The notes: a model not told the origin generated them from the sequence alone. Counted from the stretch's first letter, positions 1 through 7,107 are shown. The stretch is 12,664 nucleotides of DNA from Thiomargarita sp. (GCA_023144675.1 JAGLFE010000407.1:1-12664), one strand, 5' to 3'. Numbers and translations: made by a program.

Positions 1-132
1 CAAATAAAAACTTTTTCTGGTTTTGATATAGCAGAATGGATTAATGAAAATATAGAATGGGAGAAAGATTTAGATCAGGATACCTTAACGCATTTTAGCG
101 AAAATAATTTGCTTAAATATCTGTCATGGTAG
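1..132 (+). CDS. C-terminal end of an unidentified protein, partial at the window edge (possible restriction endonuclease)
   Basis: Frame 1 is open from the first base to the TAG at 130-132, giving 43 residues that end in LLKYLSW. The tail is acidic and aromatic-rich (IAEWINENIEWEKDLDQD) and shows no motif I recognise. Its stop codon overlaps the start of the methyltransferase: the ATG at 126 lies inside tcATGGtag, a 7-bp overlap typical of translational coupling. Because the partner is a DNA methyltransferase, the natural guess is the cognate restriction endonuclease. That is inference from position only, and it could equally be a control or specificity protein. Confidence 0.6.
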   Translation, partial: QIKTFSGFDIAEWINENIEWEKDLDQDTLTHFSENNLLKYLSW

Positions 133-1646
133 CTCTCGCAAAACGAAAACAGGATGAGTTCCAAGCTTTTTATACAAATTGTAACTATATAACTTCATAT
201 ATGGTAGGTCTTTTACACTACCAAAATGGTATGTCAATTCTCGAACCATCTGTAGGTAAAGGTGCTTTTATTGAAGAATTAACAACAAATAATACACCTA
301 ATATTACAGCTTACGAGCTTAATAACGACAGTGTAAATGTTTTACGAAATAAATACTCGTGTCTTTCAAATATTAGAATTAAGCACGAAGATTTTTTATT
401 TCCATTTCAATTGACTTTCAATAAGTTTGATAGAGTAATAGGAAATCCTCCTTATGGAGCATATCAATCATTAGTAAAAAGAAAACAGCTAAAAAAAGAA
501 TATCCTAAGTTTTATGTTAAAGAAACTTATAGTCTATTTTTAATTAAAGCATTGAAATTACTAAAAGGGAATGGTCGACTTGTGTTTATCATTCCTGACA
601 CATATATGACTCTTCATAGACATGAATGTTTGCGGAAAGAATTACTTAAACATTATGAAATAGAATCAATTGCTCTATTTCCTTCTAAATTTTTCCCTGG
701 CATAAACTTTGGTTATGCTGGATTGAGCATTATTTCAATCGTTAATAAAGTACCAAACAAAACTTATAGTTTCCCTATTTACAACAGTTTTTCAACTCCT
801 CAAGATTTACTTGAGTTGTTAACTGAAAAACGAAAAAAATATGAAATTTGCAGACTAACATATAGTCAACTTAGCAAAAATCCATCAAGTGCTTTTTTCC
901 TGCCATCAAAAAATTGGATTAATTCTATTTTAAGCACAAATAACCTGACCATTGGTGATATATGTTCAGTTGTTACAGGATTTTATTCTGGTAATGATGG
1001 CAAATATTTAAAACGTTTAAAATCAGTTACAAGGGGAATTAAAAAATATGCTATTATAAATATTGATGATATTTGTAATGATGATTTATCAATAAACCCA
1101 CCACTTGATGGGCTAAATATTCCATCTTGTTGGATTCCAATTGTTAAAGGCGGAAATAAGAGATTTTATAAGAAATCTGAGTGGTTTATGGATTGGAGTA
1201 AAGAAGCGATTTATGAATATAAAGTCGCAAATAAAAAACGAGCAAGATTTCAAAATTCACAATATTATTTTCGGCAAGGTATTGGTGTGCCAATGGTGTC
1301 ATCTTCTTCAATAACGGGTTCATTAATAGATGCTAGGCTTTTTGATCAGTCAGTAGTTGGTTTATTTCCTAAAAAGGGATATGAAAATTTAACTTATTTT
1401 CTTCTTGGTTTCTTTAATAGTACTGTTTGTAATAAATTAATACGGACAATAAATGCCAGTGCTAATAATTCTGCAAATTACATTAAAAAGATACCAATTC
1501 TTATACCTGATGCAATAAGGTTAAATCAAATTACTAAAGAAGTTAAAACTCTTTTAACTTTAGCAAAGAAACGTGATATTGTAAACAATGATTTAGTAAC
1601 ACTAAATGAATACTACAATAATATGTATGACTCAAAAAGCGCATAA
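126..1646 (+). CDS. Adenine-specific (N6) DNA methyltransferase, gamma-type, of a restriction-modification system
   Basis: The product is 506 residues and transfers a methyl group from S-adenosylmethionine to adenine in a specific DNA sequence. Motifs run in the N6 gamma-class order. Motif I is LEPSVGKGAF at 39-48 (SAM binding), an acidic motif II lies at AYEL 72-75, HEDF is at 87-90, and the catalytic NPPY is at 107-110 within VIGNPPYGAYQ. The second half (about 270-490) would be the target-recognition region. Its end, with FFNST and KKIPILIP near 430-470, resembles the TaqI-like specificity domain. The length matches type II enzymes such as M.PstI or M.BsuBI, but I cannot assign a specificity. 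There is no clear Shine-Dalgarno sequence. Translation probably depends on the 7-bp overlap with the upstream gene. The long A/T-rich runs are not clearly different from the rest of the window. Confidence 0.88.
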   Translation: MVALAKRKQDEFQAFYTNCNYITSYMVGLLHYQNGMSILEPSVGKGAFIEELTTNNTPNITAYELNNDSVNVLRNKYSCLSNIRIKHEDFLFPFQLTFNKFDRVIGNPPYGAYQSLVKRKQLKKEYPKFYVKETYSLFLIKALKLLKGNGRLVFIIPDTYMTLHRHECLRKELLKHYEIESIALFPSKFFPGINFGYAGLSIISIVNKVPNKTYSFPIYNSFSTPQDLLELLTEKRKKYEICRLTYSQLSKNPSSAFFLPSKNWINSILSTNNLTIGDICSVVTGFYSGNDGKYLKRLKSVTRGIKKYAIINIDDICNDDLSINPPLDGLNIPSCWIPIVKGGNKRFYKKSEWFMDWSKEAIYEYKVANKKRARFQNSQYYFRQGIGVPMVSSSSITGSLIDARLFDQSVVGLFPKKGYENLTYFLLGFFNSTVCNKLIRTINASANNSANYIKKIPILIPDAIRLNQITKEVKTLLTLAKKRDIVNNDLVTLNEYYNNMYDSKSA

Positions 1647-1662
1647 CAAGGCGTTACATTTA

Positions 1663-1688
1663 ACCAATTAATCCCATTTTTAGTTGGT
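1663..1688 (+). terminator. Weak hairpin after the methyltransferase gene
   Basis: ACCAATTAA (1663-1671) pairs with TTAGTTGGT (1680-1688) around an 8-nt loop, making a 9-bp stem with one G-U pair. No T-run follows it directly, so it is at best a weak terminator between the restriction-modification genes and the following fimV-like gene. Confidence 0.25.
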
Positions 1689-1710
1689 GATTTAGTAAAA
1701 TTAAAATACA

Positions 1711-1714
1711 GGAG
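1711..1714 (+). promoter_or_regulatory. Shine-Dalgarno GGAG supporting the GTG start at 1726
   Basis: GGAG lies 11 nt before the GTG at 1726. The reading frame downstream begins with a good signal peptide, so GTG is the likely start of the FimV-like protein. Confidence 0.5.
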
Positions 1715-1725
1715 AATTAAGTTAC

Positions 1726-2520
1726 GTGAAAAAATTAAGTTTATTATTTATGTCTGTTTATATGATTTTTACGATTAATCTATCAGCAGAAGAAATAAAT
1801 ACTTATGGTCCTATTAAACCAGGTGAATTATTGTGGAAAATTGCTACCAAAATTAGTCCACCTTCAATTAATCGTTATCAAGTTATTATTGCTTTGCATC
1901 AAAAAAATCCTCATGCTTTCTCAGTTTTTTGCAATATGAATTCATTAAAAATTGGAGCTATTTTAGAAATACCTTCATTAATTGAAATGCAAAAATATAC
2001 TAAAAAAGAAGCATTGAATGAACTTAATCGTCAAAGTGCTGAATGGAAAAATCGCCGCAATAATCCTATTAATTGTCCCTCAATTATAGAAAAACCAAAA
2101 ATATTAGAAATTACGCCACCAATTATTGCCGAAAAACTGGAAGTTAAAGAACCAAAAATAGTTGATATAGAACCTATAACAATAGAGCCTAAAATTCCAA
2201 ATGTAGTTAAAGAAACATCAAATAATGTAACCCCTGAACCAGATACAAATAATCCAAATCCTATTATTTCTGAACCAAGTTTGCCAATTTCAGCACCAAA
2301 TAATAGTGTTCAAAAAGAGCAAACATCTTCAGCAATTTATTTTATATTTTGGATCGTAATAGGTATTTTTATTACCATTTTAATTGCTTGGTTATTACAT
2401 AAATATGCAAAAAAACAGGAGCAAGAACAGGAGGATTTTTCGGAGCCTATTGAAGAAATGCCATATCGTAATTTTAATAAACCAACTGAGAATACGGATA
2501 AATTAATTGATGAAAAATGA
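1726..2520 (+). CDS. Short FimV/HubP-like LysM inner-membrane protein
   Basis: The 264-residue product starts at a GTG. Residues 1-21 form a signal peptide or membrane anchor (KKLSLLFMSVYMIFTINLSA). Residues about 26-84 match the FimV N-terminal LysM-type domain: YGPIKPGELLWKIATKI, then ALHQKNPHAF, then LKIGAILEIPS. A proline/glutamate/asparagine-rich linker follows (about 115-200). Then come one membrane helix (about 202-224, IYFIFWIVIGIFITILIAWLL) and a short acidic cytoplasmic tail. In the FimV/HubP family the periplasmic LysM part binds peptidoglycan and the large acidic cytoplasmic part organises the cell pole, type IV pili and type II secretion. This protein has the periplasmic half and the helix but only about 40 cytoplasmic residues, against many hundreds in Pseudomonas FimV, and lacks the usual TPR/FimV C-terminal domain. 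The 3' end overlaps hemE by 11 bp. The domain call is good, but the cellular role of so short a form is unclear. Confidence 0.75.
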   Translation: MKKLSLLFMSVYMIFTINLSAEEINTYGPIKPGELLWKIATKISPPSINRYQVIIALHQKNPHAFSVFCNMNSLKIGAILEIPSLIEMQKYTKKEALNELNRQSAEWKNRRNNPINCPSIIEKPKILEITPPIIAEKLEVKEPKIVDIEPITIEPKIPNVVKETSNNVTPEPDTNNPNPIISEPSLPISAPNNSVQKEQTSSAIYFIFWIVIGIFITILIAWLLHKYAKKQEQEQEDFSEPIEEMPYRNFNKPTENTDKLIDEK

Positions 2521-3562
2521 TCGATTTTTACGAGCTTTATTACGTCAACCTGTTGATGTAACTCCTATATGGATAATGCGCCAAGCTGGACGTTATTTAC
2601 CTGAATATCGTGCAACTAGAGAACGGGCTAAAAATTTTCTTACTTTATGTAAAACACCAGAATTTGCTTGCGAAGTTACTTTACAACCATTGGAACGTTT
2701 TGATTTAGATGCAGCTATTTTATTTTCTGATATTTTGACGATTCCAGATGCGATGGGTTTGGAATTATATTTTACTGAGGGCGAAGGTCCGCGTTTTGAA
2801 AATCCGATACGAACGGAGAAACAAATAACCAATTTAGCTATTCCCGATCCCAATATAGAATTGCGTTATGTTACTGATGCAGTTAGTTTAATTCGCCGAG
2901 AGTTAAATGGAAAAGTGCCATTAATCGGATTTGCTGGTAGCCCTTGGACTTTAGCTACTTATATGGTGGAAGGTGGCACAACCAAAACATTTAGCCAAGT
3001 TAAAAAATTATTATTTCAACAACCACAATCTATGAGCATTTTGCTGGATAAATTAGCTCAAGCGGTTACGAATTATTTAAATGCCCAAATTGCTGCTGGC
3101 GCACAAGTTATTATGCTATTCGATACTTGGGGTGGTATTTTAAGCACGCAAAATTATTTAGATTTTTCCCTAAATTATATGCAAAAAATCGTGCAAAATT
3201 TAACGCATGAATATGAAGGACAACGTATTCCAGTTATTATATTTACCAAAGATGGTAATGAATGGTTGGAAAATATTGCTAATACTGGTTGTGATGCCAT
3301 TGGTTTGGATTGGAAATTGCCAATTGGTCAATCACGCAAGCGGGTTGGTAATCAAGTAGCTTTACAAGGCAATATGGACCCTTGTATGTTATATACTTCC
3401 CCAGAACAGGTGCGTAAAGAAGTGGCTAATATTTTAGCAAGTTTTGGCTCAGGAAATGGACATATTTTCAATTTGGGACATGGTATTCATCCAGAAATTG
3501 ACCCTGAACTTGTTAAAGTTTTAGTGGATTCGGTGCATGAATTGAGTAAAAAATATCATTAG
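2510..3562 (+). CDS. hemE: Uroporphyrinogen III decarboxylase
   Basis: This cytoplasmic haem-pathway enzyme removes the four acetate carboxyls of uroporphyrinogen III to give coproporphyrinogen III. The product is 350 residues (E. coli 354) and aligns from its start: MKNDRFLRALLRQPVDVTP matches the E. coli N-terminus. The substrate-binding RQAGRYLPEY is at 24-33. The conserved aspartate of ILFSDIL is at D74. GFAGSPWTLATYMVEG is at 140-155 and FNLGHGIHPE lies near the C-terminus. I chose the ATG at 2510. The TTG at 2507 would add only one residue. A weak GGA lies about 11 nt upstream. The start lies inside the end of the FimV-like gene, so the two are probably cotranscribed. No clear terminator follows, and a miniature element is inserted 34 bp after the stop. 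Confidence 0.97.
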   Translation: MKNDRFLRALLRQPVDVTPIWIMRQAGRYLPEYRATRERAKNFLTLCKTPEFACEVTLQPLERFDLDAAILFSDILTIPDAMGLELYFTEGEGPRFENPIRTEKQITNLAIPDPNIELRYVTDAVSLIRRELNGKVPLIGFAGSPWTLATYMVEGGTTKTFSQVKKLLFQQPQSMSILLDKLAQAVTNYLNAQIAAGAQVIMLFDTWGGILSTQNYLDFSLNYMQKIVQNLTHEYEGQRIPVIIFTKDGNEWLENIANTGCDAIGLDWKLPIGQSRKRVGNQVALQGNMDPCMLYTSPEQVRKEVANILASFGSGNGHIFNLGHGIHPEIDPELVKVLVDSVHELSKKYH

Positions 3563-3588
3563 AGATTAGAGTATTTAAAATATGGTAG

Positions 3589-3596
3589 TCCTAAAC
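3589..3596. repeat. Left 8-bp target-site duplication (TCCTAAAC)
   Basis: TCCTAAAC here abuts the left terminal inverted repeat and is repeated exactly at 3756-3763, directly outside the right inverted repeat. This is the signature of transposition. Confidence 0.85.
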
Positions 3597-3658
3597 GTAA
3601 TTGCTCACTACCATCGAATCCTATAATTAGGTAATAAACTCTTCTACCCCCTCAATCC

Positions 3659-3675
3659 CCCCCCTGTTAGGAGGG
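3659..3675. repeat. Internal hairpin 1 of the miniature element
   Basis: CCCCCCT (3659-3665), loop GTT, AGGAGGG (3669-3675): a 7-bp stem with one C/A mismatch. It is C/G-rich inside AT-rich DNA. Confidence 0.55.
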
Positions 3676-3712
3676 AAGTCTTTAAGAAATTCTCCAGGGA
3701 ATAAAAATAAAG

Positions 3713-3735
3713 CCCCTCGCCTTTTGAGAGAGGGG
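3713..3735. repeat. Internal hairpin 2 of the miniature element
   Basis: CCCCTC (3713-3718) pairs with GAGGGG (3730-3735), with one further C-G pair after a mismatch. This is the kind of C-rich palindromic motif I remember as scattered in cyanobacterial and Beggiatoa-type genomes. Confidence 0.5.
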
Positions 3736-3755
3736 TTGGGGGAGTGAGCAATTAC

Positions 3756-3763
3756 TCCTAAAC
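3756..3763. repeat. Right 8-bp target-site duplication (TCCTAAAC)
   Basis: This is an exact copy of 3589-3596, directly outside the right inverted repeat of the miniature element. Removing the element and one copy would leave ...GTAG-TCCTAAAC-AAAATAG.... Confidence 0.85.
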
Positions 3764-3789
3764 AAAATAGTGATTGGGCTAAAATGTAG

Positions 3790-3810
3790 GTCGGGTTAGT
3801 GCAACCCAAC
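3790..3810. repeat. Small palindromic repeat hairpin
   Basis: GTCGGGTT (3790-3797), loop AGTGC, AACCCAAC (3803-3810): 7 of 8 positions pair. It resembles the short interspersed GGGTT...AACCC palindromes common in some gammaproteobacteria. It lies outside the miniature element and is separate from it. The rest of 3764-3917 is AT-rich and I see nothing else in it. Confidence 0.45.
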
Positions 3811-3917
3811 TTAAAACTCAAACTTTGCCTTTATAGTAACATTCTTATATTGCTATACTATTTTAAACTTTAACTAATTGATTTAACTTGCAATAAAGTT
3901 ATTATTATGGTACTTAT

Positions 3918-4386
3918 TTATAAGAATATCACTATATAAAGTTTAGAACGACCAAGTAGTTTTTGAGTACCTTGATAAAACCAACATAAATTGGCATCAT
4001 TGCGGAGTTTACCAATAAATTCAAGCCCTAAATGTTTCATTTGGTTTTGTTACAGGACAAGTATCACAAGTAGATGCTTTGCCTTGATTAACCTTTTATC
4101 TGCCAAATGTTCCAAGCTTAAACTATTTTATGAAGTCGAAATTACGACTAAACCAATGCGAATATGTTTTTTCATGATAATTACTGTAACGACTTAAATT
4201 ACGATAATTAGCTTTTCCTTGTAAACGTATTAAATTCATCAATAATACGACTATAAAATCTTGCAGGGCTTGGTTTATATTTGACATTTTTCCTAAAATA
4301 GTTTCTAATATATCTATAAGAATTATTTCTAAAATTTGATAATTTTGTTTGACTAATTCTATTATCTCACCAGTTGGGATTTTCAT
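3918..4386 (-). pseudogene. Remnant of an IS transposase (DDE type), internally deleted and frameshifted
   Basis: On the minus strand a frame opens at ATG 4386-4384, nine nt after a GGAG. It reads MKIPTGEIIELVKQNYQILE..., then GKANYRNLSRYSNYHEKTYS, and stops at 4125-4123 after NFDFIK. This looks like the N-terminal part of an IS4-like DDE transposase. In a different frame, 4040-3918 encodes MKHLGLEFIGKLRNDANL, then WFYQGTQKLLGRSKLYI, which looks like a later block of the same kind of protein. Only about 80 bp separate the two blocks, so most of the catalytic region between them is missing and the frame is broken. I found no convincing terminal inverted repeats or target duplication. The family match is from memory. 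The gene is clearly non-functional. Confidence 0.62.
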
Positions 4387-4431
4387 TTTTATTTTCTCCA
4401 CTTATTTAAAACTATCCGAACTATTGTTAAT

Positions 4432-5787
4432 ATGCACATTCATATTTTAGGTATTTGCGGTACTTTCATGGCGGGTATCGCTATTTTAGCGCGACAACAA
4501 GGGCATAAGGTAACTGGTTCAGATATAGCCACCTATCCACCCATGACGACCCAATTAAAAGAGTTGGGAATTACTTATTACACTGGTTATTCTGCAACTA
4601 ATTTAAATCCCCAACCTGATTGCGTAATTATTGGGAACGCTTTATCAAGAGGCAATCCAGAAGTAGAAGCGGTTTTAAATAAAAGCTTGCCCTACATTTC
4701 AGGAGCGCAATGGTTATCAGAGCAGGTTTTAGCAACACGATGGGTATTAGCGGTTGCTGGCACGCACGGTAAAACTACCACCGCTAGTATGCTGGCGTGG
4801 ATTTTAGAAGAAGCAGGCTCATCGCCCGGTTTTTTAATTGGCGGCATTCCAGAAAACTTTGGTTTATCTTCCCGTTTGGAAGCCGAAAGTCCTTTTTTTG
4901 TAATCGAAGCTGATGAATATGATACCGCTTTTTTTGATAAACGTTCTAAATTCGTCCATTATCGTCCCCGTACTTTGGTAATTAATAATTTAGAATTTGA
5001 TCATGCCGATATTTTTCCCGATTTAGCCGCCATTCAACGTCAATTTCATCATTTAATTCGTACTGTTCCTAACAATGGTTTAATTATTCATAAAAATCAA
5101 GAACTAGCGATTGAAGAAGTTATACAACAAGGCTGTTGGACTACCTGCAAAACCATCGGGCAAGATGCACAAAGCAATTGGTATTGTGAAAGTTTAGTTT
5201 CTGATTACAGCCATTTTAAAATAGGCTACGAAAATCAGTTTATTGCTGAAATTAAATGGAATTTGATTGGCGAACATAATGCTCATAATGCACTGGCTGC
5301 TATAAGTGCGGCGCATCATGTTAAAGTGCCATTAGCCATTGCTTGTGAGGCATTGGAAACTTTTCAAGGGGTGAAACGGCGATTGCAATTGCGTGGCACG
5401 GTAAATGAAATTAGAGTTTATGATGATTTTGCACACCATCCGACTGCAATTAAAACCACGCTTCAAGCATTGCGACAACGGGTTAAACAGCAGCGCATTA
5501 TTGCAGTTTTAGAACCTCGGTCTAACACTATGCGGATGGGCGTGCATAAGGAAACTTTAGCACCAGCTTTACAACTGGCGGATATGGTTGCTTTATATCA
5601 GCCGAGTAATTTAGATTGGTCATTAGCTGAAATGGCGAATTCTTTACCCAATACGCAAATATTTACCACAACTGAGTCTTTAATAACTTTTTTAGTGAAA
5701 AATGCTCAAGCGGGCGATCATATTATTATAATGAGTAATGGTGGATTTGAAAATATTCATCAACGTTTACTAACGGCTTTAGATTAA
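4432..5787 (+). CDS. mpl: UDP-N-acetylmuramate:L-alanyl-gamma-D-glutamyl-meso-diaminopimelate ligase
   Basis: This cytoplasmic Mur-ligase-family enzyme recycles murein by joining the tripeptide L-Ala-gamma-D-Glu-mDAP to UDP-MurNAc using ATP. The product is 451 residues (E. coli Mpl 457). The N-terminal Rossmann part starts MHIHILGICGTFMAG, with TGSD at 28-31. The ATP-binding GTHGKTTT is at 110-117. EADEYDTAFFDKRSKF (159-174) and NNLEFDHADIF (185-195) follow, which separate Mpl from MurC. The C-terminal domain has YDDFAHHPTAI and EPRSNTMRMG. The ATG at 4432 fits the family start, but I see no good Shine-Dalgarno. Upstream is the transposase relic (its start codon is 45 bp away on the other strand), so the mpl promoter must lie in or overlap mobile DNA. 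ubiX follows after one base. Confidence 0.96.
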   Translation: MHIHILGICGTFMAGIAILARQQGHKVTGSDIATYPPMTTQLKELGITYYTGYSATNLNPQPDCVIIGNALSRGNPEVEAVLNKSLPYISGAQWLSEQVLATRWVLAVAGTHGKTTTASMLAWILEEAGSSPGFLIGGIPENFGLSSRLEAESPFFVIEADEYDTAFFDKRSKFVHYRPRTLVINNLEFDHADIFPDLAAIQRQFHHLIRTVPNNGLIIHKNQELAIEEVIQQGCWTTCKTIGQDAQSNWYCESLVSDYSHFKIGYENQFIAEIKWNLIGEHNAHNALAAISAAHHVKVPLAIACEALETFQGVKRRLQLRGTVNEIRVYDDFAHHPTAIKTTLQALRQRVKQQRIIAVLEPRSNTMRMGVHKETLAPALQLADMVALYQPSNLDWSLAEMANSLPNTQIFTTTESLITFLVKNAQAGDHIIIMSNGGFENIHQRLLTALD

Positions 5788-5788
5788 A

Positions 5789-6385
5789 ATGGCAATTACC
5801 TTAGCTATTACTGGCGCATCGGGAGCGGCTTACGGATTGCGTTTATTAGAACAGTTATTATTTGCTAAACAAGAAGTTTTTTTATTAATTTCAGAACCAG
5901 CAAAAGTAGTTATAGCAATGGAAACGGATTTACAATTGCCAACTGATGTTAAAATGATACAAACTTATTTAAGTAAACATTATCAAGCAAGTTGTGGACA
6001 ATTGCGAGTATTTGGGCAAACTGAATGGACTGCGCCGATTGCCAGCGGTAGTGCAGTATCACAGGCAATGGTAATTTGCCCTTGTAGTAGTGCCACTTTA
6101 GCCGCTATTGCGCACGGTTTAAGTCGTGGTCTGATTGAGCGTGCCGCCGATGTGATGTTAAAAGAACAAGCCAAGCTGATTTTGGTTCATCGAGAAACGC
6201 CTTTATCAGTAATTCATTTAGAAAATATGTTACGTTTAGCAAAAATAGGCGCATTAATATTGCCTGCCAGTCCAGGATTTTATAATAATCCTCATAGTAT
6301 TGAAGATATTATTGATTTTATCGTGGCTCGTGTATTAAATCATTTAAATATTAGTCATAATTTACTCCCCACTTGGGGCGGTTAA
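5789..6385 (+). CDS. ubiX: Flavin prenyltransferase UbiX
   Basis: UbiX makes prenylated FMN from FMN and dimethylallyl phosphate. This is the cofactor of the UbiD decarboxylase in ubiquinone synthesis. The product is 198 residues, slightly longer than E. coli UbiX (189). Visible motifs are the FMN-binding GASGAAYG at 9-16, IASGSAV at 84-90, CPCSSATLAAIAHG at 97-110, and RETPLSVIHLENM at 135-147, which carries the conserved phosphate-binding residues. The start ATG lies one base after the mpl stop, so the two are certainly cotranscribed. This mpl-ubiX pairing occurs in other gammaproteobacteria. A 53-bp AT-rich gap without a clear terminator follows. Confidence 0.96.
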   Translation: MAITLAITGASGAAYGLRLLEQLLFAKQEVFLLISEPAKVVIAMETDLQLPTDVKMIQTYLSKHYQASCGQLRVFGQTEWTAPIASGSAVSQAMVICPCSSATLAAIAHGLSRGLIERAADVMLKEQAKLILVHRETPLSVIHLENMLRLAKIGALILPASPGFYNNPHSIEDIIDFIVARVLNHLNISHNLLPTWGG

Positions 6386-6438
6386 TAGATTTTTTAGGAA
6401 AGAAGTATTTTTATTAAACACTTTAAATTGGATAAATA

Positions 6439-7107
6439 ATGGAACTTAGCACTTTACAATTAATTACAATTTGGGTAATACCAGTATTACTTGCCGTTAT
6501 ATTGCATGAAATAGCACATGGTTGGGTGGCTCTTCAATTTGGCGATAGCACAGCACGTCAAGAAGGTAGGCTTACTTTAAATCCAATTAATCATATTGAT
6601 CCAATTGGTACCGTAATATTGCCAATAATAATGTTATTAACCACGAATTTTGTATTTGGGTGGGCTAAACCAGTACCAGTTAATTTCAACCGTTTAAAAA
6701 AACCAGTTCGCGATATGGCTTTGGTTGCATTGGCTGGACCTACAGCTAATTTACTTATGTTAGTTTTTTGGGCAATTATTACCCAAATTGGTTGGTTAAT
6801 GCCTGAATCTTTGGGAATAACGAAATTTTTAATTTATATTGGTAATGCGGGAATTTATATTAATATAGTATTAATGATTCTTAATTTGTTACCTATTTTA
6901 CCATTGGATGGCGGCAGAATATTATACAGCTTATTACCTCGTCATTTAGCCGAACCTTATTCAAAACTTGAGCCATTTGGATTCATTATATTAGTAGTAT
7001 TACTGATGACAAATATGTTAGGTCATATATTAACTACTCCTCTTATATATATATATAGATTGGCGGGTGGAACTATAATGGAATTGTTGATTATTTTTGG
7101 TAACTAA
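6439..7107 (+). CDS. M50 (site-2-protease-type) membrane metalloprotease
   Basis: The product is 222 residues with about five hydrophobic segments, an inner-membrane protein that cuts substrates within or near the membrane. The zinc motif HEIAH lies at 23-27 in the first helix. The second conserved motif is NLLPILPLDGGR at 149-160, where D157 would be the third zinc ligand. GWAKPVPVN (74-82) is also typical of the short group III M50 proteins (no PDZ or CBS domain). Substrates are unknown, and the class is widespread but poorly characterised. A GGAT about 8 nt before the ATG can serve as ribosome site. The gene ends in an MELLIIFGN tail and is followed after 8 bp by the next gene. A (TA)7 tract lies in the last sixth of the gene. 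Confidence 0.9.
   Translation: MELSTLQLITIWVIPVLLAVILHEIAHGWVALQFGDSTARQEGRLTLNPINHIDPIGTVILPIIMLLTTNFVFGWAKPVPVNFNRLKKPVRDMALVALAGPTANLLMLVFWAIITQIGWLMPESLGITKFLIYIGNAGIYINIVLMILNLLPILPLDGGRILYSLLPRHLAEPYSKLEPFGFIILVVLLMTNMLGHILTTPLIYIYRLAGGTIMELLIIFGN
7044..7057 (+). repeat. (TA)7 dinucleotide tract inside the M50 protease gene
   Basis: TATATATATATATA is seen directly, encoding part of LIYIYRLAG. A slip of one unit would change the last ~20 residues, which lie after both catalytic motifs. Confidence 0.6.

Larger units (their letters stand above)
3597..3755. mobile_element. 159-bp MITE-like element, probably IS66-type ends
   Basis: The left end GTAATTGCTCACTACC (3597-3612) is the reverse complement of 3740-3755 at 15 of 16 positions, with the outer 13 perfect. 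Both ends are flanked at once by the same 8-bp word, TCCTAAAC. The interior holds no credible gene. It has two C/G-rich hairpins and a run of C and G tracts quite unlike the AT-rich surroundings. Inverted repeats starting GTAA with an 8-bp duplication are the published hallmark of the IS66 family, so a non-autonomous element mobilised by an IS66 transposase is the best inference. No transposase of that family is in the window. The element sits 34 bp after hemE, where it may also act on hemE mRNA ends through its hairpins. Confidence 0.85.

Noticed and set aside
3627..3821. Open frame of 64 codons on the minus strand
   Set aside because: It runs through the C/G-rich palindromes of the miniature element and out across its right end. 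The sequence is low-complexity (PNPSLKRRG type), so it is a by-product of the repeat.
3991..4197. Open frame of 68 codons on the plus strand
   Set aside because: It lies opposite the transposase relic, has no ribosome site, and the minus-strand reading shows recognisable transposase wording.
3830..4431. Terminal inverted repeats for the transposase relic
   Set aside because: Only a 7-bp TTTTAAA match was found between the sides, which is expected by chance, so the borders of the old insertion sequence cannot be set.
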